From assembly GCF_011421425.1 (NCBI RefSeq), contig NZ_WPCW01000003.1, forward strand, positions 62,001 to 126,000: a DNA stretch of 64,000 nucleotides. Direction: 5' to 3'. A program made the translations under genes and the position numbers. Each line of letters opens with the position of its first letter. Position 1 is the first letter of the stretch. The DNA is from Streptococcus catagoni. Its GTDB lineage: Bacteria > Bacillota > Bacilli > Lactobacillales > Streptococcaceae. The notes under the pieces were generated by a model, which had not been told where the DNA came from, searched no databases, and saw only the letters and a list, made by a program, of their open reading frames with translations. Below, piece after piece: positions 63,720-64,000 of the stretch.

Positions 63720-64000
63720 AAAACAGATTGTCTTGCAGCTGTTTTGAAGATAAAAAAGTGATGACCTCTCTTGCTCATCATTTTTTAGTTTACTAGATTG
63801 GCTCTAGTGTCAGGGAGAGTTTGATCCCTAGATCTCTACTCCCACTAAGAAAAGTATTGCAAGAAAATGCTCATAAAGAATTAAGAACAAACTATCATAA
63901 CTGTTAGTTTGTTTTTTCTTGGCCTGTAAAATAATAGTATGTAAGTAAAAAAAATAACTTAGCTATGGCTTAGTGACACCTACATTTCCATAATTTTTTC
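63720..64000. other. Non-coding end of the window
   Basis: Besides the gloA terminator there is a second hairpin (AACAAACTA/TTAGTTTGTT followed by T, about 63885-63917), probably ending a gene beyond the window on one strand. No ORF is supported in the last 80 bases. Confidence 0.4.
63757..63788 (+). terminator. Terminator after gloA
   Basis: TGATGA and TCATCA flank a 10-base loop and are followed by six T. An AAACAG/CTGTTT hairpin lies just before. Confidence 0.65.

Noticed and set aside
1..64000. CRISPR arrays, tRNA or rRNA genes, prophage
   Set aside because: No regularly spaced repeats, cloverleaf-type clusters or phage structural genes were noticed on reading; a dedicated scan was not possible.

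Overview
The window reads as a low-GC, gene-dense chromosome segment of a pyogenic-group Streptococcus. The evidence is the histidine-utilisation cluster (ftcD, hutU, hutI), the hprK-lgt operon, a SpyA-type ADP-ribosyltransferase, vicRKX next to an amino-acid ABC transporter, ftsY-smc-rnc, and ccpA/pepQ beside two glycolipid glycosyltransferases and thrS. The combination (dhaKLM with dhaS/dhaQ, an AmtB-like transporter, several decayed surface-protein genes) suggests a relative of S. pyogenes rather than S. pyogenes itself; I cannot name the species from sequence alone.

Layout. 1-4.1 kb: ftcD (cut by the window edge) and hutU, divergent from hutI. 4.2-8.5 kb: a decayed KxYKxGKxW-type secreted-protein gene, an Amt-family transporter with a substituted pore histidine, a flavoprotein oxidoreductase, and IS and oppA debris; two TTAACTGGTTAA palindromes here look like AdcR (zinc repressor) operators. 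8.5-14.6 kb: small conserved genes, two U32 peptidases and hprK-lgt-DUF948-YtxH. 14.7-17.1 kb: virulence-type island with a spyA homologue, an unknown secreted protein and a non-coding mobile repeat. 17.1-20 kb: pspC, sprT-like, tex. 20.2-28 kb: pstSCAB-phoU, a second decayed copy of the KxYKxGKxW gene, and the pnpR/pnpS two-component system, with an 11-bp-phased Pho-box array upstream of pstS. 28-31.7 kb: repeat copy B, a broken VOC gene, a small gene and a permease pair. 31.7-42 kb: ftsY, two HAD phosphatases, smc, rnc, vicXKR. 42-46 kb: amino-acid ABC importer and a streptococcal protein of unknown function. 46-51 kb: glpF-dhaMLK divergent from dhaS-dhaQ around a DhaS-type operator and a cre site. 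51-54.6 kb: repeat copy C, a DrrA-like ABC exporter and a deleted ISL3 element. 54.6-64 kb: thrS with T-box leader, two glycosyltransferases, ccpA, pepQ, a broken mupG-like gene, a nitroreductase and a glyoxalase.

The main novelty is a family of three non-coding repeats of 274-298 bp (16628-16923, 28101-28398, 50833-51106). They share CAG...CTG ends with imperfect terminal inverted repeats and strong internal hairpins. Two of them split a Rho-independent terminator so that the whole hairpin is duplicated as a 28-30 bp flanking repeat, leaving a functional-looking terminator on each side. The third has a 10-bp flanking repeat. A second theme is gene decay: at least five protein genes are broken by nonsense codons, frameshifts or deletions, including two homologous surface-protein genes about 20 kb apart in direct orientation.
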